DNA of 8,467 nt from JBFWIW01 sp050253535 (lineage in GTDB: Bacteria > Bacillota > Clostridia > Oscillospirales > Oscillospiraceae), in NCBI GenBank assembly GCA_050253535.1, contig JBFWIW010000090.1:1-8467 (forward strand), written 5' to 3'. This document shows positions 1-6,938 of this stretch, in pieces. Below the pieces are notes generated by a model. The model worked only from the letters and a program-made list of their open reading frames with translations. It was not told the DNA's origin and made no database searches. Position numbers and translations under genes: made by a program. Positions within the stretch are counted from its first letter, which is position 1. Every line of letters starts with the position of its first letter.

Positions 1-1156
1 GCAGATAGAGCTCTCTGAGCGAATCGTCTCCCTTAAAGCCCTTTATCCAGTAAATGTGACCGATTTCCCTGACCATTTCGATATACCTGGGAAGATTGTC
101 CAGAAACGCCTGTTCCGGCACGCCGGTATCCCTGACGGTTTTCGGCATCCCGAGTGTGTCGTAAATCTGCCAGATCAGTTCAACGAGGCCGCGCTGTTTT
201 TCTTCGGCTGTATCGCCGGGAAGACCGAGTTGTTCCGCAATCTCAAGATAGTGGTTCTCAGGCAGCAGATACAGCATGGTATAAGGCAGAAATACGCCTA
301 TAATCTGACCGTGAGGGATGTGATACGCCTTTGCAAACATATCGAGCTTATGCTCGAGCCCGCCGCCGGCATTGTTTATCTCATCGCCTGCCAGATATGC
401 GCAGACGTGCATGGTGTCCCTTGCGGCGGGGTCGGCCGCCTGATATGAAACCGGCAATGCCTTGATGATCTTGACCGCAGTCTCGGTACAGATCATTTTG
501 TCAAGGAGATTTATTGTCTCGACGCTGAGCGCGCCGATGACATGCGCAAGGGCATCGACGCCGGCCTGCGCCACTACCTTGGGCGGAAGCGAGCTTAAAA
601 GATCGAATTCGAGAATGACATGTGAGGGACGAATATGCCTGTCTATCACAAGAGCCTTGCTGCCATCGTACTTTTTGAATACCGCAGCTCCGGTGGCTTC
701 CGCGCCCGTACCGCTGGTGGTGGGGATTGCGACCATTGACGTTTTGCCGGAAAAAGGTCTGATGGGTTTGTCCAGATCAGCCCAACCCATTTCAGGATGC
801 TCGCAAAATGTCCAGAGCGCCTTTGCGGTGTCTATGGTCGAACCGCCGCCGATAGCGACGATATGTGTGGGAGCAAAAGTTTGGATCTTTTCAATATAGG
901 GGTCGATCGCAGCATAAGACGGCTCGTCTTTTACATCGCAAATAACGCTGTAGTCAGCGTTTGCCAGAATGTTTCCGGTAAGACCTTTGAAAAAGTCGGA
1001 ATTAAGCAGATAGGTGTCAATTATTATCGCAAGCCGTGCGCCTGATATTTTTCCGAGAGCTTTGATCGCCCCGTGTCCCATGGTCACCTCAGGCGTGCTG
1101 AAATGCCTTGTCAATGTGATATCGTTATCAATGCAGTAAGGGTTCGGTTTTTTCAT
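1..1156 (-). CDS. Iron-containing alcohol dehydrogenase (group III), 3' end outside window
   Basis: This is an NAD(P)-dependent, metal-dependent alcohol dehydrogenase of the iron-containing family, probably cytoplasmic; its substrate is unknown. The window holds 385 codons and no stop. Family members are usually about 380-400 residues, so little is missing. The nucleotide-binding motif GGGSTIDTAK lies at residues 103-112, and IPTTSGTGAEAT at 144-155 is also typical. Likely metal ligands are D201 and H205 (VDALAH), H269 (GLEHK) and H282 (IPHG), matching the Asp-His-His-His set known from FucO-type enzymes. The histidine four residues after the third ligand in FucO and AdhE is absent, and the loop to the PHG histidine is one residue shorter. 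The ATG at 1156 follows GGAGGT with 4 nt between. It lies 116 bp after the EIID stop in the same direction, so it is probably cotranscribed with the PTS genes and may oxidise or reduce a product of the imported substrate. Family is certain; specific role is inference. Confidence 0.93.
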   Translation of the reverse strand, partial: MKKPNPYCIDNDITLTRHFSTPEVTMGHGAIKALGKISGARLAIIIDTYLLNSDFFKGLTGNILANADYSVICDVKDEPSYAAIDPYIEKIQTFAPTHIVAIGGGSTIDTAKALWTFCEHPEMGWADLDKPIRPFSGKTSMVAIPTTSGTGAEATGAAVFKKYDGSKALVIDRHIRPSHVILEFDLLSSLPPKVVAQAGVDALAHVIGALSVETINLLDKMICTETAVKIIKALPVSYQAADPAARDTMHVCAYLAGDEINNAGGGLEHKLDMFAKAYHIPHGQIIGVFLPYTMLYLLPENHYLEIAEQLGLPGDTAEEKQRGLVELIWQIYDTLGMPKTVRDTGVPEQAFLDNLPRYIEMVREIGHIYWIKGFKGDDSLRELYL

Positions 1157-1190
1157 ATTGACCTCCAATGTGCCGTGAATTAAATTTCAG

Positions 1191-1243
1191 CCTCCCCGCG
1201 CGGGAGGGATACGCCGCCGAGGAGCAAATGCGCCCCTCGGCGG
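1191..1243 (-). promoter_or_regulatory. Two tandem hairpins between EIID and the dehydrogenase gene
   Basis: In the 116-bp gap, CCGCCGAGG (1214-1222) pairs perfectly with CCTCGGCGG (1235-1243). On the minus-strand RNA the stem continues through a G-U and two G-C pairs to about 12 bp with a 6-nt loop. A second stem, CCTCCC (1191-1196) with GGGAGG (1202-1207), has a 5-nt loop. Neither is followed by a U-run in the direction of transcription, so a standard intrinsic terminator is not supported. They may act as an mRNA processing or stability barrier that sets dehydrogenase expression apart from the transporter, or as weak attenuation. The pairing is directly visible; the role is inference. Confidence 0.6.
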
Positions 1244-1272
1244 AAATCGCAGGCGAATGATCGGTCAGAACA

Positions 1273-2139
1273 CTATATAATGCCAATAAGACCGAGCACA
1301 AGGCCCACTGCAATAAGGATGAGGAGCATCTTCAGCGCGGAGGTGCCCTTGTCCATTCTCTTATACACAACGAGGGTCAAAATCAGCGGGAGAATGCAGG
1401 GCATTATGGCGTCGAAGAAATTAGCCTGAAGGTCAAAGGTTCCGGTTGTCAAAGTAAAAGCAACCGTTGTCTTGAGCGTAACAAACTTTGCGACCAGGGC
1501 GCCCATGACAATACAGCCAACGATTCCGGCGCCCTCGATGATTTTGTTGATAACACCGCTTTCAATAAACTTCATGATGGCTTCGTCGCCTTTTTTATAG
1601 CCGAAGTTGAAGCAGAACACACCCAGAAAAATAATCAGCCCGATGAATATGGTCAGGTAAAGGACGGGGCCCATGACGTTTCCCGTTTGCGCCAGACCCA
1701 GGGCGAGTGAAATGAGCAGCGGAGAAATAATGGCCTGTATAAAGGTGTCGCCGATACCGGCAAGGGGGCCCATCAGACCGTATTTGATGGAGGGCATCGC
1801 TTCCTCGGCCAGTTCCGTCTCGCCGGAGGCGATACGCTCTTCCATAGAAGCGCAGAGACCGACAATGGCGCTTCCGGTGCGAACCTCGGTGTTGAAGAAT
1901 GCTGTGTGGCGCTGAAGGGCAGCGCTTCTGCCTTCCTTGTCGTTTTTGTCATAGAGTTCGTCTATAACGGGACTCATTGCGTGAAGGAAGCCGGTCCCCT
2001 GAAGCCTTTCATAGTTATAGCAGCTGTGCGCAAAGAAGAGCCAGTTCAAGAGACATTTTATTCGGGTCTTTTTGGAAATTCTCTTGATGGCTGCTTCGCC
2101 TTTCACCGGCGCATCGGTTTTTACAGTTGTTTTATTCAT
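1273..2139 (-). CDS. PTS mannose-family membrane component EIID
   Basis: EIID forms, with EIIC, the membrane channel of mannose-family PTS transporters. The protein is 288 residues, slightly above the usual 270-280 because of a polar, lysine-rich N-terminal extension of about 25 residues. Family hallmarks are NYERLQGTGF at 42-51, FFNTE at 81-85 and KYGLMGPLAGIGDTF at 119-133. Hydrophobic segments lie around 135-150, 157-180, 200-220 and 245-258, with a C-terminal helix at about 270-288. The ATG at 2139 lies one base after the EIIC stop (TGA-C-ATG), and its ribosome site AAGGAGGAG sits inside the EIIC 3' end, which suggests translational coupling. The sugar cannot be inferred; mannose-family systems carry glucose, mannose, fructose, sorbose, amino sugars, sugar-amine adducts and others. 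Family assignment is very secure. Confidence 0.96.
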   Translation of the reverse strand: MNKTTVKTDAPVKGEAAIKRISKKTRIKCLLNWLFFAHSCYNYERLQGTGFLHAMSPVIDELYDKNDKEGRSAALQRHTAFFNTEVRTGSAIVGLCASMEERIASGETELAEEAMPSIKYGLMGPLAGIGDTFIQAIISPLLISLALGLAQTGNVMGPVLYLTIFIGLIIFLGVFCFNFGYKKGDEAIMKFIESGVINKIIEGAGIVGCIVMGALVAKFVTLKTTVAFTLTTGTFDLQANFFDAIMPCILPLILTLVVYKRMDKGTSALKMLLILIAVGLVLGLIGII

Positions 2140-2140
2140 G

Positions 2141-2893
2141 TCAGGCCTCCTCCTTTTTCGAATATTTAAGCCGTATGTAAAGAATGCCGAAGATTACCGC
2201 GAGCATGCTGATTACGATCAGGTCAAAGTTCAGGTATACGATCATGATAAAGCCGATGAAGAAGAAGTATCTCGCGTCTCCCTTGTAGATCGCCTTCATA
2301 TTCATCGCGATGCCGATGACGGGCAGGATACCGCCGATTGTGCCGAGAATGGGCAGTATGCTGGTGTTGGAAAGCGCGTCGACTACGCCGGTGATCGCGT
2401 TTACGCCATAGAAGCACGCGAGCGTGCAGGGCACAACATAGATGAGCGCCAGAACGATCTGCGGGAAACCGACGTTTGCCCACCATATCAGCTTTGTATT
2501 GCCATCTCTTGCGTATTTGTCGGCAAGGTGGGTGAAAGGAACCGCAGAGAGCATTCTCAGCTGGAAGAGCACTGTTCCGGCAAGACCGATCGGAACCGCA
2601 ATGGCGACGGCCTCGGTTGCGGATAGCCCGGTTACGATGGCGGCCGCGGTGCCTACGACACCCGCAAGCGCCGCATCGGCGGGATAGGAGCCTCCTGTAG
2701 ACATAATACCCAGGTAAATAAGCTGGATAGTTGCTCCGACGATAGTACCGGTTATTGGATCACCAAGTACCAATCCTACCATGAAGCCCAGGACAAGCGG
2801 TTTGCCAAATGTGTAGTAACCTGCGCCGATGACCCACGGACCGGCGTTTAAGTAGTAAAACACACCGCAGAGTAATGCCTGGAGAAAAGTCAC
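2141..2893 (-). CDS. PTS mannose-family membrane component EIIC
   Basis: EIIC is the multi-helix membrane subunit that carries most of the substrate-binding pocket and works with EIID. The protein has 250 residues, slightly below the usual length of about 260. Recognisable family segments are GLVLGDPITGTIVGATIQL (40-58, including D45), then IYLG and GGSYPADAA up to about residue 75. Repeated hydrophobic stretches continue to a short charged tail ending KKEEA. The start is GTG at 2893, supported by AGGAGGG 6 nt upstream. That ribosome site overlaps the EIIB TAG stop, and the gap between the genes is 11 bp. No alternative in-frame start gives the usual N-terminus. It sits in the normal EIIA-EIIB-EIIC-EIID order. 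Substrate is unknown. Confidence 0.96.
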   Translation of the reverse strand: MTFLQALLCGVFYYLNAGPWVIGAGYYTFGKPLVLGFMVGLVLGDPITGTIVGATIQLIYLGIMSTGGSYPADAALAGVVGTAAAIVTGLSATEAVAIAVPIGLAGTVLFQLRMLSAVPFTHLADKYARDGNTKLIWWANVGFPQIVLALIYVVPCTLACFYGVNAITGVVDALSNTSILPILGTIGGILPVIGIAMNMKAIYKGDARYFFFIGFIMIVYLNFDLIVISMLAVIFGILYIRLKYSKKEEA

Positions 2894-2904
2894 TATAATC
2901 CCTC

Positions 2905-3381
2905 CTAAAATAAATTTTCAACGTTAACGGCCTTGTCGGACGGGACAAGCTGATAGTACATGGGAACACCTTTTTGAATTATCCGCTTCATGCACGCAAC
3001 TTCGTCGGGACTGGCCGAAACATTCTTGTTGAACCTCTTTCTCTGAGGCGTGAGGCCTATGCCTCCCAAAATGATTTTGGGGATTTTGATGCCGCTGTCT
3101 ATCAGCGCTTCGAGCACTTCGGGGACTTTGACCAGAATGACCAGATTTTCTTTCTTTTCCGTCTCCTGCTTCAGGTCTTCAATCGCGTCAGCCATTGATT
3201 TGACATCGACAGTTATTCCGGTGGGCGCCACCGCTTTTAACATGCGCACCATCATGGCATTCTTTAAAAGCTGCTCGTCGATAATCAAAATACGGCTGCC
3301 GTGGACGGCGCTCATCCACTGCGTTACAACCTGTCCGTGAATAAGCCTGTCATCAATCCTGACTAATACCAGTTCTCTCAT
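2905..3381 (-). CDS. PTS mannose-family EIIB (canonical, next to EIIC and EIID)
   Basis: This cytoplasmic EIIB accepts phosphate from EIIA and gives it to the substrate bound in EIIC-EIID. The protein has 158 residues, near the usual 155-165. The phospho-acceptor is H15 in the signature RIDDRLIHGQVVTQW (8-22). The C-terminal part has the family pattern GGIGL followed near the end by YYQLVPSDKAV. The ATG at 3381 overlaps the preceding EIIA stop as ATGA, with AAGGAGG just upstream, so the two genes are translationally coupled. Of the two EIIB proteins in this operon it is the closer to the family pattern and lies directly before EIIC, so it is the likelier direct donor to the transporter. Confidence 0.96.
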   Translation of the reverse strand: MRELVLVRIDDRLIHGQVVTQWMSAVHGSRILIIDEQLLKNAMMVRMLKAVAPTGITVDVKSMADAIEDLKQETEKKENLVILVKVPEVLEALIDSGIKIPKIILGGIGLTPQRKRFNKNVSASPDEVACMKRIIQKGVPMYYQLVPSDKAVNVENLF

Positions 3382-3806
3382 ACATCCTCCTTCTGAATTT
3401 CAATGTCAGCGTCTGCCACCAGCTTATTGATATCCCGGACGGCATCACGTCCGATTTCCAAAATGGTGTCGCAGGTTTCGTCAATATCGACAAACCCGCA
3501 GTTGCCGAGTGCTTCAATGACCATCGGGAGATTAACGCCGGTGATATGGCGGAACTTATGATCGATCATTGCGGCAGTCGTCACGTTGCAGGGACTGCCC
3601 GACTGCATATCGGTAAGGACAAGCAGATCGCCTTTCTCAAGGCTTTTTTCTATTGCCGCCGTTACTTCCGCGGCAAAAATATCAACACTGTCTCCGAGAT
3701 CCAGCCCAAATGTCCGCACGCCCTCTCTCTCGCCGACGATCAGCTGCGCGGTTTCGTAAAGTGAAACCGCAAGACTGCCGTGAGTTACTATGATAACTTC
3801 AAACAA
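3378..3806 (-). CDS. PTS mannose-family EIIA (canonical copy)
   Basis: This cytoplasmic EIIA domain protein passes phosphate from HPr to EIIB. It has 142 residues, typical for a stand-alone EIIA of this family. The active-site histidine is H9 in IIVTHGSLA. Other family segments are TDMQSGSPCN (65-74, with the conserved D66) and HITGVNLPMVIEAL from residue 87. The start is TTG at 3806. An in-frame TGA lies two codons upstream and no ATG or GTG lies between it and the conserved N-terminus, so TTG is forced. GAGGTG, 8 nt upstream, serves as ribosome site. The gene is 37 bp after Enzyme I and overlaps EIIB by 4 bp. Confidence 0.95.
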   Translation of the reverse strand: MFEVIIVTHGSLAVSLYETAQLIVGEREGVRTFGLDLGDSVDIFAAEVTAAIEKSLEKGDLLVLTDMQSGSPCNVTTAAMIDHKFRHITGVNLPMVIEALGNCGFVDIDETCDTILEIGRDAVRDINKLVADADIEIQKEDV

Positions 3807-3843
3807 TATTCAGACACCTCGTTTTCGTAATTATTTTGCAGTA

Positions 3844-5574
3844 TTAACTGCCGAGCAAACTGCCTGAAAGCGCCTGTAAATACTGTCTTATCTCCCCGGC
3901 GCCGGACATTTTCAGGACATCGTTCGCCGCTTTTTGCGCAGCGGCGATGTCCAGATGCGAAATCATCCGCTTCATCCCGGCTATACAGGATGCGGACATA
4001 CTGAAACTCCTCATGCCGAAGCCGATAAGCGGAATAACGAAGGCAGGATCGCCGCCTGCTTCTCCGCATATTGAAACGCTCTTGCCCTTATTCATAAAAC
4101 CCCGTATCACATGATTCAGGATGCGGAACATAGCCGGATGGTATGTCTGGTAGTAACGGCCCAGGTCCGGATTCATGCGGTCGGAGGCCGTAAGGTACTG
4201 GCACAGATCATTTGTTCCGACACTTGCAAAATCGACCATATCCGCTGCGTATTCGGAGATCAGCGCGACGGACGGTATCTCTATCATAATGCCGTACTTG
4301 ATGTCGGCACTGTATGGCATTTCTTCTCTGTCCAGTTCGGAGCGGACTTCACTGACAATGGCCTTTGCGGCCTCTATATCGTCAATGCTGGACACCATCG
4401 GGAACATGATCCAAAGATTGCCGAAGTCCGAAGCCCTGAGCGCGGCTCTGAGCTGAGTCTTGAAAATATCCGTACGCTCAAGGCACAGACGCAAAGCCCG
4501 TTTACCGAGGAAGGGGTTTTCCTCACGGGGAAGATCCAGATACGGCAGCTTTTTATCACCCCCGATATCAAGCGTCCTGAGTATCACCGGTTTGCCGTCA
4601 TAGGCTTTGAGCACACTTTTATAGGCGTTGAACTGCGTTTCTTCATCAGGCAGGCGGTCGTTTTCCATGTAAAGAAACTCTGACCTGAAAAGGCCCACGC
4701 CATCGGAAAATTCCGCAGCTTCAAAATCTTTCGTTTCAGAGGAGCCGATGTTGACCTTTATCTCTATCCTTGTGCCGTCCTGAGTAAAGGCTTCGCGCAG
4801 AAGATAGCGCCTGGTTTCCCGCTTGTTTTTCAGATAAGCCGTCAGTTTTTCGCTGTACGTCCGCTTTTCTCCGCTGTCCAGATCGGTAAGGACAACGCCC
4901 TTCTCGGCATCTAAAACGATCTCCTGTCCGGGACTGAAAATCGTACACGCATTTTTTATGCCGAGTATTGCCGGAATACCGAGGCTTTTCGCAATGATTG
5001 CCGTATGAGACGTTGCGCCTCCGCGCTCTGCGAGGATACCCAGCGCAAATGCCGGATCAAGGGACACGGCATCGGAGGGAAGCAGATCCTCGGCAACAAT
5101 GATGCACGGTTCATCCGATTCACCCGGCGCCGTTTCGGGAACATTCTGCAGGCAGCGCTGGAGACGATTATGAACGTCCCGCATATCCGACGCTCTCTCC
5201 CGAATCAGCGGGTCATCGATATTGATAAGAATTCCGATATATTCCTCATATGTGTCGGAAATTGCCCATGGCGCGCACTTGTGCCCCACGATGATTGCGC
5301 GCTTTATACCCTCGTGCACTTCTTCATCGTCAAGAATAACCTCGTGAGCGCTGAGTATCTCGTATTTTTCGGGATTCAGACTGAAGAACTTTTCTTTCAG
5401 CTGTTCCAGCTCGGCCCTTGCCCTTGCCGTGGCTTGCTCAAACAAGGACAGGTTATCCTCTGCCTCGCTGTCCAAAATCGAAGTTTTGACAATGCGCGAA
5501 ACAAAGGGCTTGAGCACATGGACCTTACCTATCGCCATACCCGGCGAGACGGCGGTCCCCGCATATTCAGTCAT
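3844..5574 (-). CDS. ptsI: PTS Enzyme I (phosphoenolpyruvate-protein phosphotransferase)
   Basis: Enzyme I takes phosphate from PEP onto a histidine and passes it to HPr, starting the PTS relay in the cytoplasm. The full-length protein has 576 residues, as is usual. The N-terminal HPr-binding and phosphohistidine region contains GGATSHTAIIAKSLGIPA (185-202) with active-site H190. The PEP-binding barrel shows GVGLFRSEFLYM (292-303, R297), RTLDIGGDK (333-341), GIMIEIPS, VGTNDLCQYLTASDR (452-466) and ICGEAGGDP (502-510) with catalytic C503. The FSMS segment near residue 524 is also typical. Every catalytic residue I can place is present, so it should be active. The ATG at 5574 follows GGAGGT with 6 nt between. 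The HPr gene ends 21 bp upstream. Its place inside a sugar-specific operon, between two EIIA-EIIB pairs, is less common than a separate general ptsHI locus. Confidence 0.98.
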   Translation of the reverse strand: MTEYAGTAVSPGMAIGKVHVLKPFVSRIVKTSILDSEAEDNLSLFEQATARARAELEQLKEKFFSLNPEKYEILSAHEVILDDEEVHEGIKRAIIVGHKCAPWAISDTYEEYIGILINIDDPLIRERASDMRDVHNRLQRCLQNVPETAPGESDEPCIIVAEDLLPSDAVSLDPAFALGILAERGGATSHTAIIAKSLGIPAILGIKNACTIFSPGQEIVLDAEKGVVLTDLDSGEKRTYSEKLTAYLKNKRETRRYLLREAFTQDGTRIEIKVNIGSSETKDFEAAEFSDGVGLFRSEFLYMENDRLPDEETQFNAYKSVLKAYDGKPVILRTLDIGGDKKLPYLDLPREENPFLGKRALRLCLERTDIFKTQLRAALRASDFGNLWIMFPMVSSIDDIEAAKAIVSEVRSELDREEMPYSADIKYGIMIEIPSVALISEYAADMVDFASVGTNDLCQYLTASDRMNPDLGRYYQTYHPAMFRILNHVIRGFMNKGKSVSICGEAGGDPAFVIPLIGFGMRSFSMSASCIAGMKRMISHLDIAAAQKAANDVLKMSGAGEIRQYLQALSGSLLGS

Positions 5575-5595
5575 CGCTTTACCTCCGCGCGGCGG

Positions 5596-5871
5596 TCAGA
5601 TCTCTCCGAAACCGCCGTCTATAAGTGATGTCAGCATGGAAACAGCCTCGTCGGCATCCTCTCCGTCCGCCGTAATACGGGCCTTTGTCCCCTTCGACAT
5701 TCCCAAAGTAAGGACGGATACAACAGATTTGGCATTTACTTCCTTGCTGTCGGTGTCCAAATTCTTAATGCTGATTTTAGACTTGAACTTTGCGGCCATT
5801 GTCGCAAATGTCGCAGCAGGGCGGGCGTGCAGCCCCGTCTTGTTTTTTACTGTTGTTTCTCCTATAGTCAC
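5596..5871 (-). CDS. ptsH: PTS phosphocarrier protein HPr
   Basis: HPr carries phosphate from Enzyme I to the EIIA proteins. From the GTG at 5871 it has 91 residues and places the active histidine at H15 in GLHARPAATF (13-22), the canonical number. The segment NAKSVVSVLTLG (46-57) holds S49, which aligns with the regulatory serine (Ser46) phosphorylated by HPr kinase in Gram-positive HPr. About three extra residues lie before it. This suggests the protein could also take part in catabolite control, if an HPr kinase and CcpA are present. A TTG at 5877 is an alternative start, overlapping the EIIB stop as TTGA, but it leaves only 4 nt after AAAGGA. The GTG has 10 nt and is preferred. Confidence 0.95.
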   Translation of the reverse strand: MTIGETTVKNKTGLHARPAATFATMAAKFKSKISIKNLDTDSKEVNAKSVVSVLTLGMSKGTKARITADGEDADEAVSMLTSLIDGGFGEI

Positions 5872-5873
5872 AA

Positions 5874-6344
5874 TCAAATTGTCCTTTCAAGTTGATATGG
5901 TTCGATCGGTTCTTTTCTGTCCAGCGGTGAATTGATGGCATACAGCCTGATACCGGCTGATATGAGCCAGTTTGCCGCGCGTTTGTTGCTCTCGGAAACT
6001 TCTATTTTATTTTTAAAAAATGCTTTGTCCGCAAGCGTGATCTCAGAAATATGTATTCCGCCTTTTGCGAGCGCGACAAAAGCCCGCGGCGATTTGGCAA
6101 GTATAAATAACCGATTTCCCGGGCTGTCGACGGATTTTATGTACTTCGCAGCCGAAGAACAAGACAGAATTTCAGCTTTTAGCCATAGCGGTAATAGCGC
6201 TCTATAGATTTTTGACATAAATTCGTCATTCACAAGCGCGTCGTCGGCAATAACAAGGTGTGACGGCCTGATTTCCGCAATCCAGTCGTTTATAACCCGC
6301 CCATGCACCAGACGCTCGTCGACACGCGATAAAACAATGCTCAA
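5874..6344 (-). CDS. Second, divergent PTS mannose-family EIIB
   Basis: This protein of 156 residues has the EIIB signature SRVDERLVHGRVINDW (6-21), with phospho-acceptor H14, so it should accept phosphate from an EIIA. The remainder is recognisable but less typical than in the other EIIB: the middle reads LFILAKSPRAF and ITLADKAFFKNK where that copy has LVILVKVPEVL and GGIGLTPQRKR. The start must be TTG at 6344, because TAA is the codon immediately upstream and no ATG or GTG precedes the signature. AAAGGAG, 8 nt upstream, fits. It overlaps the upstream EIIA stop as TTGA. No second EIIC or EIID is visible, so it either shares the single membrane pair or has a regulatory role. Family is secure; purpose is inference. 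Confidence 0.93.
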   Translation of the reverse strand: MSIVLSRVDERLVHGRVINDWIAEIRPSHLVIADDALVNDEFMSKIYRALLPLWLKAEILSCSSAAKYIKSVDSPGNRLFILAKSPRAFVALAKGGIHISEITLADKAFFKNKIEVSESNKRAANWLISAGIRLYAINSPLDRKEPIEPYQLERTI

Positions 6345-6751
6345 TTATTCAGCTCCTTTACAAATTTATTCACATCAAACATTTGGGCCTTTGCAGCTTC
6401 CAGTGCGTCTTTGCATATCTCATCCGTTGGCAGCGACGAATTCCTGTTTTTCAGCAAATTAAAAAGCAAAGGCAAACTCATCCCCGTCAAATGGCAGAAA
6501 GAATACCTCTGCATCAGCCCGCAGATCAGATTAAACGGCGTACCCAAAGAAAAATCACTCAGGATGACAGCATCACCGCACTCCGCTGCGGAAGCCAGCA
6601 ACTGCGCCAGGCGATTGCCGAGCTCATCAGGGGAGTCTTCCGGCATAACATCCAAGGAATAAAGTTCCTCTTGTTTTCCCATGACCATCGCCGCGCTGTC
6701 AATCATGGCAGACGATACGGACGCATGAGATACCATAATTATTGAAAACAT
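6341..6751 (-). CDS. Second, divergent PTS mannose-family EIIA, first gene of the operon
   Basis: This protein has 136 residues. The likely phospho-histidine is H9 in IIMVSHASV. Conserved family segments are SDFSLGTPFN (65-74, D66) and HLTGMSLPLLFNLL. It differs from the downstream EIIA in most positions outside these motifs, so the pair is not a recent duplication. The ATG at 6751 has GGGAG 7 nt upstream, and the gene overlaps the following EIIB by 4 bp. As first gene of the operon it is placed to be the most strongly expressed. It may be a second phosphate route to the same transporter or a sensor of the PTS phosphorylation state. The fold assignment is firm; the role is open. Confidence 0.93.
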   Translation of the reverse strand: MFSIIMVSHASVSSAMIDSAAMVMGKQEELYSLDVMPEDSPDELGNRLAQLLASAAECGDAVILSDFSLGTPFNLICGLMQRYSFCHLTGMSLPLLFNLLKNRNSSLPTDEICKDALEAAKAQMFDVNKFVKELNN

Positions 6752-6763
6752 GACTGATCTCCC

Positions 6764-6784
6764 AACTTTTAATCATAAAAAGTT
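6764..6784 (-). repeat. AT-rich inverted repeat touching the first ribosome site of the operon
   Basis: AACTTTT (6764-6770) and AAAAGTT (6778-6784) form a perfect 7-bp stem with a 7-nt loop. The arms end exactly where the GGGAG ribosome site (6759-6763) of the leading EIIA gene begins. The stem is weak, so it could be a small leader hairpin affecting access to the ribosome site, a protein-binding site, or chance in AT-rich DNA. Confidence 0.4.
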
Positions 6785-6838
6785 CATCTCGGCCGGAAAT
6801 ATTGCAGAGGCGACTTATGTTTCACCGTACAGCGGCAG

Positions 6839-6887
6839 TGCCGGCGATATCGTTGTTTTATACGGCGGATAATCGCGGGGGCCGGCA
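6839..6887 (-). repeat. GC-rich inverted repeat in the PTS operon leader
   Basis: TGCCGGC (6839-6845) and GCCGGCA (6881-6887) are exact inverted copies 35 nt apart. Inside them, GAT (6846-6848) can pair with ATC (6872-6874), and an 8-bp palindrome, CGATATCG, covers 6845-6852. If the operon is transcribed from the minus-strand promoter at 6961-6988, this lies in a 5' leader of about 200 nt. It may be leader structure; no match to a known riboswitch was recognised. Confidence 0.4.
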
Positions 6888-6888
6888 A

Positions 6889-6916
6889 TTGACAGCTGCG
6901 GTTTATGTGCTATTAT
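6889..6916 (+). promoter_or_regulatory. Sigma-A type promoter toward the HxlR regulator
   Basis: A perfect -35 box TTGACA (6889-6894) is followed after 16 bp by TATTAT (6911-6916), preceded by TG one base upstream (TGC-TATTAT, an extended -10). It points to the regulator starting at 7049 and would give a leader of about 125 nt. A weaker alternative is TTGATC (6934-6939) with TAAAAT (6958-6963) at 18 bp. The minus strand reads TATAAT at 6920-6915, overlapping this -10, but lacks a good -35. Confidence 0.65.
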
Positions 6917-6938
6917 TATAAAGAGATGGAAAATTGAT

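Noticed and set aside
1..1156. C-terminal half of a bifunctional AdhE
   Set aside because: The gene has its own ribosome site and ATG directly before the dehydrogenase N-terminus, and no aldehyde dehydrogenase domain precedes it.
4111..4683. Second long plus-strand reading frame opposite Enzyme I
   Set aside because: Antisense shadow of the conserved PEP-binding barrel of Enzyme I.
5005..5628. Long plus-strand reading frame opposite Enzyme I
   Set aside because: It is an antisense shadow of a full-length Enzyme I gene with all catalytic motifs; its own translation resembles no family.
6819..6832. TGT-N8-ACA element that resembles a CcpA cre site
   Set aside because: The central CG and several flanking positions do not match the cre consensus.
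6825..6900. Possible sigma-54 promoter (GGCAC around 6835-6844 on the minus strand)
   Set aside because: The GG and GC pair is not kept at the needed spacing, and no LevR-type activator is present in the window.
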